Part shown: positions 14,071-16,491 of the stretch, one piece after another | Position numbering within the stretch: position 1 is the stretch's first letter | How the letters are laid out: each line of letters begins with the position of its first letter | From: an uncultured Sphingomonadaceae bacterium | Lineage (GTDB): Bacteria > Pseudomonadota > Alphaproteobacteria > Sphingomonadales > Sphingomonadaceae | Direction: 5' to 3' | Assembly: GCA_946480515.1 (NCBI GenBank) | Contig: CAMLKX010000015.1 | Span: 1 to 16,491, forward strand | Length of the DNA: 16,491 bases | Notes under the pieces: model-generated | Seen by the model: only the letters and a program-made list of their open reading frames with translations | Told to the model about the DNA's origin: nothing | Database searches by the model: none | Made by a program: the position numbers and the translations under genes

Positions 14071-14579
14071 GCCGTCACCTCGCGGCTGCGCCGCCGCTCT
14101 TCCGCCCAGCGCACGATCGAGCGGCTGGTGGCGTTGAGCAGGGGGAAGGTCCGCGACGTGGCCATCCACTCCGGCCGCTCCGCATCGGCCCCATAGGTGA
14201 GGTCCGTCGCCAGATTGGCGAGCAGGAACAGGAAGGTCGCCACGATCAAGCCCTTGAGCATGCCAAAGCCACCGCCCAGCAGCCGGTCGACCGGACCAAG
14301 GACGGAGCGACGTGAAGCCCCTCCGATCGCCTTCGCAAGCAATTTGACCGCGATGTAGACCGGGATAGACAGCAAAGCGAACGCCAGCACCCAAGCCCCT
14401 GCACCATTACCGACGATCCCCGACAGCGAGTCAGTCAGGCCGGTATGGAACAGCTTGAGCGCCACAATCGCCGCAACCCACGCCAATAGCGACAAGGCCT
14501 CATGGACGAACCCGCGAACAAAGCCGATCATGGCTCCGCCGCCGAGCAGGATCAGCACCAGGATGTCGAGCGCGGTCAT
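14067..14579 (-). CDS. cvpA: CvpA family membrane protein
   Basis: Protein of 170 residues with about four membrane helices (roughly 5-22, 29-45, 62-82 and 108-126). The conserved CvpA features are GFVRGFVHEALSLLAW at 19-34 and GPVDRLLGGGFGMLKG at 95-110. The tail is basic. CvpA was first linked to colicin V production and later to envelope stress and bile tolerance; the molecular function is unknown. In many proteobacteria it lies between radA and purF; here radA is upstream but cysS, not purF, follows with an ATGA overlap. ATG at 14579 begins MTALDILVL as in relatives and is 44 bp after the radA stop. Confidence 0.9.
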   Translation of the reverse strand: MTALDILVLILLGGGAMIGFVRGFVHEALSLLAWVAAIVALKLFHTGLTDSLSGIVGNGAGAWVLAFALLSIPVYIAVKLLAKAIGGASRRSVLGPVDRLLGGGFGMLKGLIVATFLFLLANLATDLTYGADAERPEWMATSRTFPLLNATSRSIVRWAEERRRSREVTA

Positions 14580-14623
14580 TCCGCCAGCGCGCTAGCCGAG
14601 GGGAAGCCGTCCGACAATCATCA

Positions 14624-15985
14624 TCACCGGCCGAGCATCTTGTCCACCAGCTGGCCCACTGATCCGAACCGTTCGAGGCGGACTGCGTCCGATTCGATCC
14701 CCGCGGGGACCCAGGCGCGCTCAAAGCCGAGCTTGGCCGCTTCCTTGAGCCGAAGCGCGGCGTGTGCGACCGGCCTCACCTCCCCGGACAACGCGATCTC
14801 GCCAAAAGTGAAGCAGTCGACCGGAACCGGCCGCTCCGACAGCGCCGACACGAGCGCGGCCGCAACTGCCAGATCCGCCGCCGGATCGGACAGGCGATAG
14901 CCCCCGGCGACGTTCAGATAGACTTCGGAAGTGGCGAAGCTCACCCCACAGCGCGCCTCGAGCACCGCAAGGATCATCGCCAGCCGTCCACTGTCCCAGC
15001 CGACCGCCTGCCGACGCGGCGTAGCGCCACTCGCCAGCCGCACGGTCAGCGCTTGGATCTCGACCAGCACTGGCCGCGTCCCCTCGAGAGCCGGGAACAC
15101 GCTGGTGCCGCTGACCGCCTCCGACCGGCTGGTCAGAAACAGGACGGACGGATTGGGAACTTCCGTCAGGCCCGCTCCGTCCATAGCGAAGACGCCGATC
15201 TCGTCGGTCCCACCGAACCGGTTCTTGATGGCGCGAAGGATCCGATACTGGTGGCTGCGCTCGCCTTCGAACGCGAGCACGGTGTCAACCATATGCTCGA
15301 GCACGCGGGGGCCGGCGATGTTGCCATCCTTGGTGACATGGCCGACCAGCACAACGGCCGTCCCCTTTTCCTTGGCGAACCGGACCAGTTCCTGCGCCGA
15401 GGCGCGCACCTGGCTGACCGTGCCGGGCGCACCTTCGATCAAATCTGAATGCATCGTCTGGATCGAGTCGATGACGACAAAGGCGGGCGGCTGCTCTGCA
15501 AGCGTCGTCAGGATGTCGCGCACCGAGGTCGCCGCCGCCAACCGCACCGGAGCGGTCCCGAGCCCTAGCCGAAGCGCTCGCATCCGCACCTGATCGGCAG
15601 CTTCCTCGCCCGAGACATAGACTGCGCTGTGGCCGGAGGTGGCGATCCGTGCCGCCACCTGCAGCAACAGGGTGGACTTGCCGACACCTGGATCACCGCC
15701 GATCAGGGTGGCCGAGCCGGGAACGATCCCACCACCGGTAGCGCGGTCGAACTCACTGATCCCCGTGGCGATCCGCGGCGGCAGCGCGACGTCGGATTCA
15801 AGCCCAACTAGAGGGATGGATCGCCCGCCGCTGGACAGGTCATGGCGGGCAGCGAACGCCGTCACCACTGCCGCGCTTTCCTCGACCAGCGTGTTCCACT
15901 CCGCGCAATCGGCGCATTGGCCCTGCCAGCGGGGCGAGACCGACCCGCAAGCCTGGCAAACAAATCGGGTCTTCGCCTTGGCCAT
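14624..15985 (-). CDS. radA: DNA repair protein RadA
   Basis: RadA (Sms) of 453 residues. An N-terminal zinc finger has C10/C13 and C24/C27 (CQACGSVSPRWQGQCADC). The RecA-like ATPase has Walker A GGDPGVGKST at 96-105, Walker B-type VVIDSIQT at 170-177 and the RadA-specific KNRFG at 254-258. The C-terminal Lon-like domain (about 290-453) includes FGEIALSGEVRPV at 394-406. RadA is a DnaB-like helicase that drives branch migration in homologous recombination. ATG at 15985 begins MAKAKTRFVCQACG, as in the family, with no clear ribosome binding site. It heads the series with cvpA, cysS, the NifU-like gene and kef; a 9-bp inverted repeat lies just upstream. Confidence 0.97.
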   Translation of the reverse strand: MAKAKTRFVCQACGSVSPRWQGQCADCAEWNTLVEESAAVVTAFAARHDLSSGGRSIPLVGLESDVALPPRIATGISEFDRATGGGIVPGSATLIGGDPGVGKSTLLLQVAARIATSGHSAVYVSGEEAADQVRMRALRLGLGTAPVRLAAATSVRDILTTLAEQPPAFVVIDSIQTMHSDLIEGAPGTVSQVRASAQELVRFAKEKGTAVVLVGHVTKDGNIAGPRVLEHMVDTVLAFEGERSHQYRILRAIKNRFGGTDEIGVFAMDGAGLTEVPNPSVLFLTSRSEAVSGTSVFPALEGTRPVLVEIQALTVRLASGATPRRQAVGWDSGRLAMILAVLEARCGVSFATSEVYLNVAGGYRLSDPAADLAVAAALVSALSERPVPVDCFTFGEIALSGEVRPVAHAALRLKEAAKLGFERAWVPAGIESDAVRLERFGSVGQLVDKMLGR

Positions 15986-16001
15986 TGCGGGAACGATTAG
16001 C

Positions 16002-16032
16002 GGATCGCCTCGCTTTGGCTAGTAGGCGATCC
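16002..16032. repeat. 9-bp perfect inverted repeat between radA and the MFS gene
   Basis: GGATCGCCT at 16002-16010 and AGGCGATCC at 16024-16032 are exact inverted copies separated by 13 nt. The repeat starts 17 bp upstream of the radA ATG within a 122-bp divergent region. It may be an operator for a dimeric regulator or a hairpin in the radA leader. No other promoter-like match was convincing in this gap. Confidence 0.4.
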
Positions 16033-16107
16033 ATCCGCCAGGCACGCAAGGGGCATCGTGAAATCCGTTCAATTGCGACCGAAGCCCAAGCTGATTAGTT
16101 GCACGCC

Positions 16108-16491
16108 GTGATCATTCCCGCCCCCTTGAGAGTCCCGGCGTACCGCGCCTACTGGGTCGCGCGCCTGCTCTCGACCATCGGCCAGATCGCGATGGTGATC
16201 GTCATCGGCTGGCAAGTCTATGACATTGCCCGCGATTCCGGGATGAGCCCACGCGACGCGGCGCTCCAGCTCGGCATCGTCGGGCTGATCCAGTTCGTGC
16301 CGCTGTTCGCACTGACCCTCGTAACCGGGTGGGCGGCGGACCATCTTGACCGGCGCTGGGTCGGCAGGGGCGCGATCGCGCTCGAGCTGGTGTGCGCCGC
16401 AAGCCTCGGTTGGCTGACCTGGTCTGGAGCGATCAGCCTGCCGTGGCTGTTCTTCATCGCCGCCTTGCTTGGAGTGGCGCGCGCGTTCGCC
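16108..16491 (+). CDS. MFS transporter, EntS-like (partial, runs off the window)
   Basis: The first 128 codons of a major facilitator protein, still open at the right edge. The N-terminus reads PLRVPAYRAYWVARLLSTIGQ, then MVIVIGWQVYDIARD, and a second helix LQLGIVGLIQFVPLFALTLVTG followed by the MFS loop motif WAADHLDRRWVGRG, which corresponds to the family's G-x-x-x-D-R-x-x-R-R/K signature. Two further hydrophobic segments follow. The GWQVYD and ADxxDRR features suit the EntS/enterobactin-exporter-like branch, but the substrate is unknown. GTG at 16108 is chosen as start; an in-frame TTG at 16099 is the only alternative because a TAG lies directly before it. No ribosome binding site is visible. 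It is divergent from radA. Confidence 0.82.
   Translation, partial: MIIPAPLRVPAYRAYWVARLLSTIGQIAMVIVIGWQVYDIARDSGMSPRDAALQLGIVGLIQFVPLFALTLVTGWAADHLDRRWVGRGAIALELVCAASLGWLTWSGAISLPWLFFIAALLGVARAFA

Noticed and set aside
14071..14394. 108-codon N-terminal extension of cysS
   Set aside because: The extension lies entirely within cvpA in another frame. The CysRS family begins at the ATG at 14070, which overlaps the cvpA stop as ATGA.
15997..16056. 19-codon minus-strand frame upstream of radA as a leader peptide
   Set aside because: No ribosome binding site and no amino acid bias suggesting attenuation. The frame ends by chance in the inverted repeat.

Overview
This is a gene-dense, high-GC (about two thirds G+C by eye) chromosomal segment from an alphaproteobacterium, most likely a member of the Sphingomonadales. 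The evidence is the gene order comF-grxC-nitrilase-DUF1178 with a divergent NDUFAF5-like methyltransferase, the xerD-accA pair divergent from aroK-aroB, an EntS-like MFS transporter beside radA, frequent 4-bp ATGA/GTGA gene overlaps, and strong G/C preference at third codon positions. No rRNA, tRNA, CRISPR array, insertion sequence or prophage was seen. Almost everything is housekeeping, and I do not see a convincing new multi-gene defence or mobile system.

Layout. (1) 41-2294, minus strand: an operon of comF (phosphoribosyltransferase-like), grxC (glutaredoxin 3), a Nit-type amidase and a DUF1178 protein. The methyltransferase at 2337-3140 runs the other way from a 42-bp gap. (2) 3222-3404, plus: an orphan Flp/type IVb pilin with a TTG start, facing a secreted M48 metalloprotease (3413-4888, minus) across a shared hairpin. 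(3) 3413-8723, minus: a probable operon read right to left. It holds a 44-residue membrane microprotein, a 594-residue exported protein of unknown function, xerD, accA and the M48 protease. (4) 8794-10409, plus: aroK and aroB of the shikimate pathway, overlapping by ATGA. (5) 10413-15985, minus: radA, cvpA, cysS, a NifU/IscU-like protein and a Kef-type K+/H+ antiporter, the last four joined by three successive ATGA overlaps. (6) 16108 to the right edge, plus: the start of an MFS exporter.

Points that stand out are: a low-GC block with rare codons inside cysS (about 12760-13140) that looks like intragenic recombination; a local insertion in the usually conserved GGG...PHHENE region of the same enzyme; an uncommonly small membrane protein gene (8589-8723) overlapping the exported protein; a possible RNA hairpin that hides the ribosome binding site of the M48 gene; a probably leaderless aroK; an IscU-like protein lacking the third ligand cysteine; and two convergent gene pairs whose stop codons lie inside one perfect hairpin each. 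Gaps between genes are all shorter than 130 bp.
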